Assembly (NCBI RefSeq): GCF_033807715.1
Contig: NC_084601.1
Coordinates: 17,724,690 to 17,788,689 of the forward strand
Reading direction: 5' to 3'
DNA from: Cololabis saira
Lineage: Eukaryota; Chordata; Actinopteri; Beloniformes; Belonidae
DNA: 64,000 bases
Shown piece by piece: positions 12,871 through 26,738 of the stretch (position 1 is the stretch's first letter; each line of letters begins with the position of its first letter). The notes under the pieces were generated by a model. It saw only the letters and a program-made list of their open reading frames with translations, was not told the origin of the DNA and did not search any database. The translations under genes and the position numbers were made by a program.

Positions 12871-15800
12871 CAACAGAACAGTTTAAGAAGACACTCCACA
12901 CTTGTTATAAAAAATGTTGTGTATGTACTGTAAAATTCTTGTGGCTTTTTAAAACTAATAAAAACAGCTTCAAGCAGTGTGTATTCAATCAATCACAACT
13001 AAAAGAAAGTCATCTCCTGGTCAAAAGTCACATATTGTTGTTTCCAGGTTAGGAATGGCTCAATCCTGAAATCATAGTATGACAATAAGAGGTACTATTT
13101 CACAAGTGGGGGAAATCAAAAAGAGCTGAAGGGTGCACTGAAGCACTGACGGCAGGGATGTTAACTGTTGGTATGATGCATCACCAGTGAATAAGGGCCA
13201 TCTACATTCCTTTTTTTTTTTTTTACGAGCACTGACTTGCTGTGGGTCGTGACAAAAAAAAAAAAGAAAAGTGATTGTGAATATAAGTGAATGAAGGTGC
13301 CATGAAATGGGTGGCTAGGCTCACCCTCAGGGACACGGTGAGTAGCTCAGTCACCCAGTAAAGGTTTATAGAAGAGCTGCGAGGTGCATGAGTCAGGTTA
13401 GGTGTTTGGGGCATCTGTTCCACATGCCTTCCAGATTCATCGCACTGCCAGGCGACTGGCTGGCTGGAGAGCCGGAGGATGTAGTAGGGTAGAAGAAAGT
13501 GTTGGGACTACTGCTCAACAGCAGCAGCCAGCAACCCAGCAGAAAATGGATGATATGGATGGGTAGTGTTACATTTTGCGTTTGGACATTCGCACAGATC
13601 AGAATCACTGCAAGCCAACTGTCCCGCAGCCAGAGGTTAGTGAGGAACAATGATCTTTCTGTTTATGATCCACTGAGCAGCAGATGTCACATCTGAGCAT
13701 GCACATTTTCATCCACTTGTGTGAATGGATACGTTCGGGTGGGGCTTCTGGCTGCAGTCCTCGCGTATTAGTGGGCATCTGTGGTGTGGAAATATTGTTT
13801 TCCATCATTTATCTAGGGAGCAAAACAATAACTTGTCATGAACAAAGACCATTGTCTGTCTTGCAACTAAGTCATCAAGAAAACAAAGTGAAGGAAAAGA
13901 GGGAAAGGGTAGAGACTAAAAAACTGTCTCTTTCAGTCTTGCAAAGGAGAAAAGGCCTGGAGGTGACCTGTGTAGCGATGATAGCCATCTGCATAAACAA
14001 AAGAAGAAATAAATGACATTTTTCGGATAGTTTGAAACACAGGGTGCATTCTGTTGCATAAAAACACCCTCCCCTATGACTCTGAAAACGATAACGCAGG
14101 TATAATTATTAGTTGGATCATTTAAATAAAGAATCAAGTGTTATTCAGTTTTAAATATAAAGCAAGAACATGGGCTGCCCAGTCTGTTAGCACAAACACA
14201 CCAGTCCATGCCTTATAAGAGTTTTCTTCCAAATGGAATTCATTTAGATCATAAAAAAGGGAAAAACCTTTAACTATCATTGTTAAGAATACAAGTTAAA
14301 GTGATCAAATATTGCAAGAAAGGACCTTTTAGAAACAAGCTTAACTTTGGATAATCACATCACACGATACAAGCAACTGAGTATTTTTTGGCACCATTCC
14401 AAAAAGTTTGAATGGCATAATAAAGTAAAAGTGGGTTTGATTTAGGGGCTTGGAGTCAAGCAAAGTAAGAATTGTCGTTCAAGCCCATTCATAAATGTTC
14501 CTATTATAGTGCCATCTAAGAAAATGCCAATGCAATTTAAATTGAGGTTCCTGAATCTGCTCTACTGTACAAAGTTTGGTTCCTGCTAGGTTCCTGCTGT
14601 CTTCCTTTGCCCCTTCGACCTCTAATAAAGGCAGAAACGATGTGTTTTAAAGCACCGAAGTACCAGATTCATTTAAAAACTTTTAATTATCAACAGCTGG
14701 GAAAAAAAACAAATATATAGAAATGCAATCATGATAGAAACAATTCCTTTTGTTAATTTGGGCTAATTTAAAGGCAATTTTATCCTTGCAAGCAACAACA
14801 GTATCCAAGGAAATTATCTCTTAGTTGCATGATAGATTGTTTAAAAGAAAAAGAAAAACCTTTAACCAATATCTTAAATAAATAACAGACACAAACATAC
14901 AATTAGGGTCACAATTTTACCACTGAGTCTTTGGTTATTTCCCCTGTGCACTAAAGCTAAAGTACAACATTAACACTGGAGAATTTGATTCAAATCTAAT
15001 CACCTTGGCTTCTTTTAACAGACTTTTAACATGGAAAACCTCCCAACTTTAAGTACACAGCTTCCATTTTTCAATTAAACATAAAACTCCCTCATGTGCC
15101 ACAGGTTTTTCATCACTTCATGTAGTCCTTTCCTCACTGTCTGCACTTTCAACACCCCCACCCCCCCAAAAAAACCAAATGATTGACTGATGATTTTTCT
15201 ATATGTTATCTCTTTATTCAGAGGTGGTTGAAGGGAATAGAATAAGCATAAATGTAAATCACCTACGATACAGAAAAAAGCTGGAGAACTACCTCTACCG
15301 CTCCCTTACTGACTGTCAAAAAAAAAAAAAAGAGACAGTCGTGCAGCAGGCCTGCCTCGGGTTTCTCTTCAGATGACCCAGTTGGGAGGCACATTGACTA
15401 TGCAACCAAGACACAGACGGAAGCAAAACTTGGCAATACATGAGTGGATAATCATCATCATGGTACTGTATTATTAAAGAGAGAGGGAGAAACTGAGGTC
15501 TAATGTTGGGAAAGATGCAACAAACTGTGAGAAGCATTAAGAATGAGACGTAAAGTCAGACAAAATAGAAGAATTTAAAGAAAAAAAGACTGGTTTCAGA
15601 TTGGTGGAGTGCAGGGATTGTAGAAGAGATAATACTGCTCTTCTGTTCACAGTAGATATTTTCAGAGGCTCATCAAATGTCTCTAATTCCATTCGTCTGC
15701 CTTAGCCTCCTTCTTTGTTGCTATAGATTTAACACGAATCAAGAGTTTACAAAGAGACAGGGATGGAGAAAAAAAAAGAAAATCGGGGGAGCGGGGGTTT

Positions 15801-18564
15801 CCATGGTAATGAGAGGGGCGAGATTCCAAAACGGCCTTGACCATTACACGCTGTGTGAGGAGATGGACTGTGCAGCACTTAGGCTTATTGCAGTGTGGGC
15901 TGAAAAAGCACTGATATCTAATATAGACAAGATGGGCTCACAACAAAGTGATTGGTGATAAGCAGAGAAAGAAAGAAAAGCATTAGCCGCGCTGATGTTT
16001 TACTGCTTAAAGCTGTGATGTGAAAAGCCGGTCAAACAGGAAAAAAAAAATACATGTATATATTTAATCAAGTTTTAGATCTGTAAGGGTATCCACTGAA
16101 TAAAAAACACACATAGACACAATGATACCCTCACGCCAACTTATTGAAGCACACATTGTACAAGTGAAACAAATATTCACAGGCACACTGTTTCCTTTCC
16201 ACACCAAGCACCAAGCAGGTAATATGGGTGTTGCATGATGTAAAAAGGCAGGGCAACAACAAACACAGCATTTGAAAAATAAACAGCAGTCAATCAGTAT
16301 AATGAAAACCACCCTAACAATCTTTAACCTTCAGTGAAAAGGTAAAAAGTCTATATCTGAAAAATTTCAGAAGGTGCATTTTAAATGACTCGACCAACAC
16401 ACAGACCAACACTGAGACTTGGACTTGCAGAATCATGTACTGTAAGGGGAAGTGTGAAAGCAATAGCCTAAAGTCGGCAAATGATAAAGTGACAGGCTGC
16501 TTATGATACTGTATCATCTGCAGCATTTCTCAAAACAATGAGTATTACTTAAGAAGACTGCCCAAATAATATAACCACTGGCCTCTACCCTCTTAATACA
16601 CAGACACACCAACTCAATACATGATCACAGGTGAAAAGAACGCTCGTTGGGCCAAAGTATGAGTTTCACGTTAAGCTATTCCTTCCCCTTTGAAGCAACT
16701 TTCTTTTCTCCAAGAAAAAAACTAAAGCAACATGAAGCAAGGCATTCTCGCTGCATTCACAGTGAGGAAAGCACTTGCACTACTGCGTCTACCATATAAT
16801 GAACATATAGGCTATGTGCAGGTCCAAATTTAACAAGTAGGTTTTGCAATGGAGTTGAAAATAGTCTATTCATTGGGGGCAATGGGAAGTGGAGCATGAA
16901 TGGGAGGGATGCAGGAAATAGGAAGCCATTCTGTTGCTTAGTAATGATATGTAATGTAGCCTAGAACTGTAGCTATATAAGCGATGAGCTTAAAATGCAG
17001 CCACAAACAATGCTTTCTATGGGACAGTAAAATGAGATTATGTAGAAACCCATTTACTCAGGCTTGTGGTTGCCCATAACAATTTACTGTAATAAAACAA
17101 GGTGGTTTGCAATAAACTGCTAAAATAAACAACAATTGTAGAAACACACAGTACCAAATGCGTTTGGAATGGTGAGGGTGGCCCATGTTTACCATAACCT
17201 TTAAGAAATTAATGAAATAATAGAAACAACATAATGAATCTCAGTTTACGTGTAGGTGTAATCTACGATTACAACCAGATAACATGTTATGTTATGTTAT
17301 AATCCTGACTACAGCAATATCTCTGATTATATGTAAAGCCATGGCCGTTTTTTGTTAACCAACTTGTTATTTGGTGACCACAAACTGTTAGTGAACCTCG
17401 AGGTGAACAATATTGGTATGGTAAAAAGAAAATCCACAATCACAAGAGATTATCCTGGAAATTAATGAACGGAGGAACAAAAGTGTGTGATGAAAGACAG
17501 AAAGTACCACGAATCATCAGAGCAGACTGAGTAATAAATAGTCATCAATTCAGTTACAGTGCAGTAGTCTGGTGATTTGTATGCCCTGCATAATTCTCAC
17601 AGCCTTATTAACATTCACTGAAACCTACAGGCCAGCACCACATGTAAGCACAGCAGAGCCTCTCTCTTTTCCCAAATGGCACGGGTCACTGCGGTTTGTC
17701 TCGACAGAGTATAATTTGAGATGGAAAACAGGTCATTATGGCTTTTTACTCATTTCCCCGCCCGTTTAATAGTCTAGATATCCTTCAACTGATCTCCCTG
17801 GCAACACAATTCATCACACAATTTAATATTGATATAATTTTACATATACCACTTTACCATCATCTATTGTCTTAAAGAAAGCAGTAGCTTATAGAAAAAT
17901 GCCACGATGACTCAATTATCATATTCGCAGCAAGAGAAAGTTACATTTAAAAATTGAGTTTGCACAGAAAGAAAAAAACAAAGACAGTCCACAAGGTCTA
18001 GTTGCCTCCCAGTGGAGATAAACAGTCTGACTACTCATTCATCTTTAAGTTCATGAGGTATGGTCTGTGGAGGTCTGAGCCTTCGGATGCTGCTTCCAAT
18101 AAACCACATTTTTATAACACAAAATAAAATATTAGCCTCCTTCTTCAATCGGTTGTATTTCTCTCTCTTTACTAGGTGAACAGATCTCCACACTTTAGTC
18201 TGAAAAGTGCTTCAAATGCTATAATGTGAATATGTATCATGATACCATGATGAAGGTCCTTTAGTGTATAAATGGCTAATAAGGGATGTATCTTGGATAG
18301 AATGAATACATTCAGCAATATCAATGTGAGCAAAAAAACGTTTTCTTTCATTCTCTGTTGGGTTTCAACACTATGTTTTGATGTGATGGCATTTTTCCCA
18401 TTACATTAAACATTATATGCATAAACAACTGATCTGAGGGATATAACACATGCATAAAGAAATGTTTAAAAAGAATTATGTTGGTCTTAAGCTCACTGAA
18501 ATTCATATGAAGTTAAGTGCATCAAAATATATTTTTTAAGACCAATAAATACACTGCTAGTATT
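12871..18564. other. Unclassified intron sequence, 5.7 kb
   Basis: I see no exon, RNA gene or bounded mobile element. There are only poly-A or poly-T runs (13211-13224, 13254-13264, 15319-15331, 16041-16050) and GTTAT repeats at 17286-17300. All open frames here are short and unrelated to known families. Confidence 0.45.
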
Positions 18565-19451
18565 TAGTGATGCACCGAAATGAAAATTTGTGGCCGAAAC
18601 CGAAACCGAAAATAATAATAAACACTTGGCCGAATACCGAACAATACCGAACATGGTTCTTCGCAGTTTTTCATTTATTTTGCCAATTTTTTCACCATTG
18701 CATAAATCAAATAAATTTGATTTAGGCATGCTTTTAAAAGAAAAAAATCTTTTACAAATTTACAAGCTAGAAAACATTTGTTGAACATAAAAAACTGAAC
18801 ATTTTTTAATTTCCCAGCATTTCTTAAATATTCCAGCAGACATTATACCAGCAAAGAACAATAACTTAAAATAAATAAATTAGCAAAATAAATTTTGTGG
18901 CCATCTTTGAGCTTACGTTAGGCTTAACTTACTGAACATTGTAACATAGGCCTTAAAACAATAAAAATACATTAAAGCGCTCAGGGTTTTTTATCATTTC
19001 AAATGATAAATCAAACTTGTAGTGCTGAAAGACTTTGCAGATGTTTCCCCTCTAGATATTTGAGCAGAACATTCATTGCAAACAGCCATTCTTGTATTAT
19101 TCTTTGCCACTCTAAAATACTTCCACACTGCTGACATGTTTGCGCCACTTCACTCCACGCTCTTCGCTGTTTGATTTCGTCATCTAAACGCACCTGTAAT
19201 AGATTGATTTATGTTGTTTTGGTTCCACCTGCTGGTGAATGTTAGTTAAATTCTTATGTGGTTAGTTTTTGGTTGGCCAACGATTTATGTGGTGCGCAAC
19301 AGTTACGGAGCAGCCTGTCTATTTCCTTATATAACAACGCCTTTATTAATTGTTCGTTTCTTTTCTCCACTTATTCCACCAAACACCGAAAGTGTTTTTT
19401 TGCCATTTTCGGCCGAACAATTTCGGTTACCGAACAATCGGTGCATCACTA
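18565..19451. mobile_element. Complete non-autonomous hAT transposon, 887 bp
   Basis: The terminal inverted repeats TAGTGATGCACCGA and TCGGTGCATCACTA are perfect. They are flanked by an exact 8-bp target duplication CTAGTATT at 18557-18564 and 19452-19459, which is diagnostic of hAT elements. Subterminal repeats of the CCGAAACCGAAACCGAA and CCGAACAATACCGAAC type are present. No transposase frame was found. A shortened, inverted relative lies at 44998-45367. The right copy of the duplication ends 33 bp from the csmd exon at 19493, so the element sits just inside the intron next to that exon's splice donor. Confidence 0.95.
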
Positions 19452-19460
19452 CTAGTATTA

Positions 19461-19637
<177 letters not shown>

Positions 19638-20429
19638 TCAGACCAAAGGGATGCAATCAATAACAAAATCAGTGTCAAAGCCTGCTTCCACCGACAAGCT
19701 CCCATTAATACCCCTGTTTTCATGGGCATTCAAAAGGGAACTCGGTGTATAATGAGGATTATCCAAAAATTATTAACATTTTTCTCCATGACGAAAGACT
19801 GCAGAAGATCAGAAACAGCAGTGAGTGTGAAAATGAACAGCTGAACAGACGGCAAAAACAACCGTGTTGGATTCTGAATCGTTGATCATTTCTAATAAGT
19901 GTTTTGTCAAGGTAAAAATTCAACTTTTAATGTTTTAGACAATGATGTGTCTCATTTTTGACAATTTCTTTTTTTTTTTTTTTTTTTTTTTACAGAGACT
20001 TTTTTCCAACTTTGTTTCCAACATTTAACAAAAGAGCTGACAACCTCATAGTCTGTTAACTCTTTTAAGTTATGCTCTTTTAAATCGTCTTGCAGCTGTG
20101 CTCTACTGTGGACATGGTAAGCATGACTAATTTGTTGATATCCTTCTCTAAAGAAAGAAAAACTCAGAATGGTCAATGCAATAAATTTACTCTGACAAAT
20201 GTATTAATCATTTATAATTTACTAAATACTATTGACTCAAAATCAGACATTGACTCTGAATTGCAGTTAAACAGCTAACTAATGAAAGTGTCCTGGAAAA
20301 AGGAAGACTGAAAATACTTTGACCACAAGGAGACATGAACTTAAGTGTGGTCCTATTATTAATATCACAGGTTCCAGTTCCGAAGTTAGTCAGTCTGACG
20401 ATACAAAGGGTTAAAAGCACATGGACATT

Positions 20430-21310
20430 TTGGGCTTAGGACCAGTGAAAGCAAAGGAGAGAGTTGTCGGAGGAGATCAGGAAGAACATTCTCAACAAAC
20501 ATGTTAAAAGTAAAGACTATTAGACAATCTCCAAGCAGTTAGATGTTCCTGTGAACACAGGTGCAAATTCAATTCAGAGGTTTAGGGTCCACAGGACTGT
20601 ATCAAGCCTCCCTGGACGTGGACACAAGAAGCAGAGTGAAGAGATGGATAGTACAAATGGTCACCAACAAGATTCCAAACACATTTAAGGTGAACTCCAA
20701 GGTCAAGGTACATTAGTGTCAGATCACACCATTCATCACTGTTGAGCTAACGTGGACTTAATGGAATACAACCAAGAGTTGTTGATAGCAAATTGTAAAA
20801 AGCAGACTGGAATTTTTCAAAATGCATGGGGACAAGTCACAAAGTTCCCGAGAGAATGTCCTTTGGACAGATGAGACAAAAGCAGGCAAAAGGAAAAAAT
20901 GAAGCATCCAAAAAAAAAATACAGTGTACAGTAGCTACTGTGAAACACGGAGGAGGTTAAGCTGTGTTCTGGGGCTGATTTGTTCCATCTGCTGCAGGTT
21001 GTCTTGACTTTGTGCAGGGTGCAATGAAATTTCAAGACAAGCAAGGCATTCTGGAGTAAAATATGCTGCCAAGAGCCACTAAGCTTAGTGTCAGTCACAG
21101 GTCACGAGTCCTTCAACAGGAAAATGAAGTGGCCGTCTATTTGTCCTGATTTACATTCAACTGAAAATCTGTGCATAGAGCTGAAACATGCAGCCTGGAG
21201 AAAAACCCTTCAAAATCTGGGACAGCTGGAGTACTTGAGGAGTGGACCAAAGTACCCGTCTACATCTGCAGGAGTCTCATTGAGAATTACAGAAATTGCT
21301 TGATTACAGT
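20430..21310 (+). pseudogene. Degenerate Tc1-like transposase
   Basis: Plus-strand reading with several frameshifts and stops gives the order of a Tc1 transposase. It has a helix-turn-helix-like N-terminal part with KHVKSKDYTISKQLDVPV, then SLPGRGHKK, TVKHGGG, CLDFVQGAMKF, and the C-terminal WPSICPDLHSTENLCIELK, which matches the family's WPxxSPDLNPIENLW block. The catalytic DDE motif is not intact. The same family supplies the host of the L2 insertion at 54.7-56.8 kb. Terminal repeats were not identified. Confidence 0.8.
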
Positions 21311-22072
21311 AGTTACCTTAACAGATGTGCAATAAACTATTTAGCTGATGGTTCCATTATTATTCATATTTTTATAATGATTCTGTGGAACCACAACTCA
21401 AAGGCAATCTGTGATTTTGTATATACACAGTACACTGTAGAGCTGAGCCATATAGTCCAAAAATAAAATCTCTGACTCTTTTGTCAGTAGTATATAATTG
21501 TATATAATAATTAAAGACGAGTCAACTAAAGAATAATTTTAATGTTGGACTATGTGAAGCACAATTTTGACTTTAATACTTGTGCTATTCTAAAATAAAT
21601 ATTGCCTACTGCATATCTACTATGAGTCATCTGATCAAACTGATACATACAGACGGCTCTGTGATGGGGACAGCTCTGGAGACTGATTGTGAACAGGAGA
21701 ATACTACATAATAATATGCCCCACACAATGATTAAACTGAGGGAATCATGGCTCGGGGAGGCTCTTTATGTTTGTAGATACAACCTTCTCCTATGACTCC
21801 TAAGTGAGCATTACATTAACTGAGTGCAACAATATAATTTTAATTTGGTGATTAAAGGTTGGGTAGGGGATGGTGGAAAAACCACTGATACCCTGAAGGC
21901 AGAGAATTGTACTTTTTCTGTGTTTTCAAAATCTCCCGGACCTGGTTGTTGGACCCAAGCAGGTTTCCGATTCTACCATTAGATACTGGATACTACAACA
22001 TGTAATTGATTAAACCACACTTGAATATTATATTTATATATATATATTTTATGTATTTATTTATTTATTTAT
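21311..22072. other. Unclassified intron sequence
   Basis: AT-rich, with TATA and TTTA simple sequence at 22030-22072. No exon was recognised. Confidence 0.4.
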
Positions 22073-22885
22073 TAGGGGTGTAACAATATATCGTGCCACG
22101 AAATTGCGCGATACAAAAACGCCACGAAACGTGTCGTGGAGGTGACAAGGTGTATCGCGATATTGGGTTATTAATATTAATCTATTGTGCGCATCCGACC
22201 ACGCGTGGTGACCGCGCCTCGACGCGCGGACCAAAATCTTACTACGTTTAGAAGAAAGTAGTACCTTTTTGCGGTCCCGATCACGGGACTCTAGCGAGGT
22301 TTTGAGCTCTGAACTTTTAAGTCTGGTGTAGAGTTAAGCCTTACCTTATTAAATTAAACCTTTTTCGGGTCGTGAGTAGGATAAACACGGGAAAACCTCT
22401 TCAGAGTTCGAGTGTACTTTAATGTCCGCTCATTCAACAGTGTAGGATTTTAGAACATCAACACAGCACCTAGTGCTGTACTGTGGCGTATCACTCCGCC
22501 CAATCTAAAACAGACTAATCACTACAGATAAACTGACTAGTATAATTATAGTCCCTAATTTACATCAGAATATAAAGAATATATTTATAAAATAATGAAT
22601 AATAATAATAATAATAATAGCCAGGCCAACTAAATAATAGTTGGCCTGGCTTTCTATTTAAAACTTAAACAGTTATAAAGCATCACAAACTGTAACAATA
22701 GGGCGAATGCACAGCATTGTTTTGTATTTTGTGTCTTTCAAATAAAATACAATTTTTTCTAGTCATATGTTCTTCATGCAAGGTTGTTAAAAAAATACTG
22801 CTATAATATCGTATCGTATCGTTATCGTGACCTCAATATCGTGTATCGTACCGTATCGTGAGATTAGTGTATCGTTACACCCCTA
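22073..22885. mobile_element. hAT-like non-autonomous element, 813 bp
   Basis: The ends TAGGGGTGTAACAATATATC and GTGTATCGTTACACCCCTA are inverted repeats, a terminal type seen in fish hAT elements and in the element at 30459-31758. Subterminal tandem TATCG motifs lie near the right end (22807-22880). A matching 8-bp duplication was not visible because both flanks are TA-rich simple sequence. No transposase is present. An internal perfect hairpin lies at 22619-22651. Confidence 0.75.
22619..22651. repeat. Perfect 14-bp stem, 5-base loop hairpin
   Basis: AGCCAGGCCAACTA and TAGTTGGCCTGGCT flank the loop AATAA. It follows an (AAT)n run inside the hAT-like element. Confidence 0.9.
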
Positions 22886-23280
22886 ATATATATATATTTA
22901 ACGATCACTTGTGTATTAAGAAAGCCAAACAACAGCTTCAGCACTGATAGACAACTGATAAGAAATGTAATTATTGCACATCAAAACAAAGTAATAGCTA
23001 TGTTAATAACTGCCTCCAAAGGCCTTCGTAAGTGTTTTTCAAGTTATGGTCAGAGCACAGGCTAAATGTATCCAGTTAAAACATAAATACACATTCATAA
23101 TCCATGCCCTTCTTTTGATCTAGATGCCAAGTGACCTAGATCCACACAACTTATATTCCCCTGACCAATAATTAATTACTTTACTGATTCAAAATGCACT
23201 TTATAACAGGACGAAAGTGGGGTCGAGTGCAGGCATTTGACCAAACTAAACTGTCAGGCTAGGGCAGGGCAGGACTGGTT

Positions 23281-23812
23281 TCAGATGGGGACCAGCATCC
23301 ATGGATGTGGTTCCAAGTACAGTATACGAAAAAAGGAAATTAAATGTAACACCTTGTGATTTCTGAAATAATAAAGCCTAAAATACCACAACAAGCATCC
23401 ACAACAAGGCAAACAGACAACCTGCAAAGCAGTCATAGACAGAACCGTCAGGTGGGGCGATATGTGGAAGCTGACCCAAACAAGGCCGAGCTTCATTATC
23501 AGGGGGCATATATGGCCCGCTTCTACCCGCTCCTTGGAACCTCCACCTCTGGTTTGGTACAGAGGGGACCTCCCAACTATGCAAATCCCCAAACTCCTGC
23601 TTGCAGCACATCCCCTCAGATACAAATCTGTACCGACACAGGGCTGGTACAGATGGCACCACCACTGGGTACGGCAGAGGCCAAAATCCTGGAGGCCTAT
23701 CAAAATCACAGGAGCAGATCCAGTTTGTCTGGCAAGGGGGCAAAGATCCACACAGCACCATCAGGGAATGAAACAAAGACTTAAAAGTGGTTACCAAATT
23801 TATTTTTACCAT
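23281..23812. other. Unclassified block with open frames on both strands
   Basis: This region is less AT-rich than its surroundings. It has overlapping open frames of 123 and 142 codons on the plus strand and 144 and 156 on the minus strand. None shows a domain I recognise, and overlapping frames in both directions suggest low stop density more than coding. It may be the internal part of a retroelement. It directly precedes the TTAA element at 23821. Confidence 0.35.
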
Positions 23813-23820
23813 GTAATTAA

Positions 23821-24317
23821 AGGGGACCTATGATGAAAAACACGTTTCTTCTTGCTTTAACATATATAAAGTGGTCTCCCCTCAGCCTGCCAACTCAGAG
23901 AAGGAGGAAAGCAACCAAATTCTGCAGTGTCTGTACAGCCGCCCGGATGAGCCATCCAGTGTGATGTGGATCTACGAGCCGTTCAGATTCTGCTCCCGTC
24001 AACCAAAATGCGATTTACAAAGGTTGGCCTCCAATGCGTGAAACCACGGCCACAACTAACTCCGCCGGCCGGAGCTTCCGCCATTTTTTCGTAGCGGTGT
24101 ATCGTGTCATTCAGGCAGCCAATCAGCACAGTGCCTCATTATCATAGCCGCCCGCTCACTCAGAATCCTGCATAGATAATGAGGTTAGAGAATGGGAAGA
24201 TAAAGACATGGCTCAGAGGCTGAATTTCTAATTTATTTAGCAAAAACAATCAAAAGCTTTTTTTAATACATTCAAGGCCTGTTTAAAATAGGTATTAGAT
24301 GCCATAATAGGTCCCCT
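23821..24317. mobile_element. Complete non-autonomous TTAA-target element, 497 bp
   Basis: The termini AGGGGACCTATGATG and CATAATAGGTCCCCT are inverted repeats, each flanked by TTAA (23817-23820 and 24318-24321). TTAA duplication with AGG termini is typical of Kolobok and also of piggyBac-type elements, so the superfamily is not certain. There is no transposase. A partial relative is at 2848-3562 and a different TTAA element is at 33133-33943. Confidence 0.85.
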
Positions 24318-24321
24318 TTAA

Positions 24322-26672
24322 AGTACCTGACTTGCTTCCCAACTACCAGGGATATAAACAGCAACTTAGCAGAGTCAACTATCATTCGCTGTCAGTAATC
24401 AAGCATCCATAATTTCATGGAAAAATTTAGGTTGACACTGCAAATTAGCATGTTAGAAATAATCATAAAAAATTGAAGAACAGACAAATTAGTTAACCCC
24501 TTTAGCAACACAACTAACTACAGCTGTGGTCACCTCTTTTTTCGTTTCTTTTAATCTAGTTAAAAAAAGAAGCAAAGAATGCACCAAATGTATCTGTTTA
24601 GCTGAATTTTCTACTCAATATTCATATAACTCATTGATATTTAAAGAAGAATTCTTAATTTTACAGTTTTCACTGTCACAGTTAAATAATGGTAAGGTTT
24701 TTAAAGTAGTGGTTTGAACTGCATACGAGTAGGATTTTAAAAGTTATTTCACACATTTTAGAGATCTCTACTCGAGTAAGACTTGCATTACACCAAAGAC
24801 TCTTCTAAAAAAGTAGACTTAAGTCTCTGATGTCAGTCAAAGTAGCTTTAAACAACACCTCCTAACTCATTTCAATAAATGGATTCCAGGAGTGCAAACC
24901 ATTGACTCCCATTCGCTGTTGACTGTTGAAGTAATTAGTCAATGGATTGACCTCATTATTTATTCAAGGAAAAAAAAGCCAAAGTGGAAAAGCATTATGT
25001 AACCAAAAAAAGAACAGACCAGTACAGTATATTACCAATGCACATTCCCAAATGTCAATTTAATGGTTTGTTTTTTTTTCCACAATTTTTTAATGTTTTT
25101 TCTTCCCTTAAACACCATTCTTTAAAATCGAATACACCTAAAGCTTGTGTGTCACTTTTTGTCTCTCTCTCACTATCTTTTGTGTGCTCTCTATTTCATC
25201 AACCCATTGTGAGCCTGGGTGAATTAGACCAAAAGGGGAAGTCGGCTCTAACGTCTACCTGATTAGACTCCTCTGAGTGTGATTGTCACAGCCAGATAGC
25301 AGCTAAACGATGAGACACATGTTCATGCAAATAACCCCTAAGCTGACCACAAATTGAGTTGGAAGACAGCCATCTTGGTTCAGCGGTGCACTGCAGGGAA
25401 GGTGGTTTGATAGAGGGCATAATGCAAGCGCCGAGGAGGGGGCAGTCGACGAACTGGGAGGGATTGTTGCAGCATCCGAGTTTTGATCATCTGCTGTGAA
25501 CCAGAAAAGGCCAGCAAAAAACAAAACAGAGACAAGCAAACACAAAAAAGCTGGCTTTATGTGTGATGGTGGAAAAGATTAAATGATGCTATGTGATTAG
25601 GCCATCACATTCTGAGATACGCAGCAGGTTTTTCAGAAAAAAAAAATCTGCCAGGGGGATTGCGTGTTATCAATGCGAGATACAATCATAAGATTGTAAG
25701 AATACCAATGACGGAATTGCAACACAGGTGCCTCGAGCGAATTGGAAATTGATAAAATGGAAGATAAGACAGAGGATGGAAGAAAGGAAGAGAAAAAGAT
25801 TCAAGAGAAGCAGTACAGTTTTGGGAAATCATTTACTGTTTCTATTATATCAAAAGCTGAGTAATAACATACAGTAATTCCTCTAAGGAGAAGAACAGGT
25901 GCATGTGGGCATGACTGGATCCACACTGAGGTGTATAGATGCTAGATGTGAGTGTAAGTCTTAGCAGAATCACGCGTATGTGAGAGTGTGTGTGCGCAGA
26001 GGTCTATTAAGAGAGCTTTCCACCTGACTAGCCTTAGCATCGTCTCCATGAAGAACCTCTGCTTCGAATTATCAAACCACTTCCCATGAGAGTAAAAAAG
26101 GGAGAGACAGATATGGAAGGAGTAAATGTGTAGAAAGCTGTGGGGGGAAAGAGTAGAGATCTTGTAACGAGGAAATGGCAACAGTTGAGGAAGGGCAGAG
26201 GAGGAATTGTTGGAAGTTCAGAGCCACACATCAGGACATAAGGTGCTGAGCGGGGATAAATCATGGTAAAAAAAAAAAAAAAGTCCTTTATTGGGCACTA
26301 TATGGCTATTCGGGGATTCGTGCCTGCATGCTCGCAAACACACTTGTGTACTTTTAATTATTAGAGCCTTTTCATATTGGTGTGTTTATGATCTCCCTGA
26401 ATATATATAAATATATGCATGTTTACAACAGCAAACAGAGAGAGACTCAATCAGGTCTTTCATCCTTTTAATCTTATCACTCAGTCAATGTGTGTGTGCG
26501 TGCGCGTGTGTGTGTACTCTCAGGGTGGTAGGTAAGCACAGTGCTGATGCAGCTGATATTTTCCCAGAAGGAGGGAAGAGTGAGGATATAAAAAAAAACA
26601 GAAAAACAGATACAGCAGCAAGATTTTGATGGCTGAGTACAGGAAAGACATTAGCCAATAAATGATGGGCTG

Positions 26673-26675
<3 letters not shown>
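24322..26675. other. Unclassified intron sequence
   Basis: No exon, RNA gene or complete repeat recognised. Short poly-A at 26268-26282. Confidence 0.45.

Positions 26676-26736
<61 letters not shown>
26676..26736. repeat. (GA)n microsatellite, 61 bp
   Basis: Pure GA/AG run. Minus-strand poly Ser-Leu frames across it are artefacts. Confidence 0.98.
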
Positions 26737-26738
<2 letters not shown>

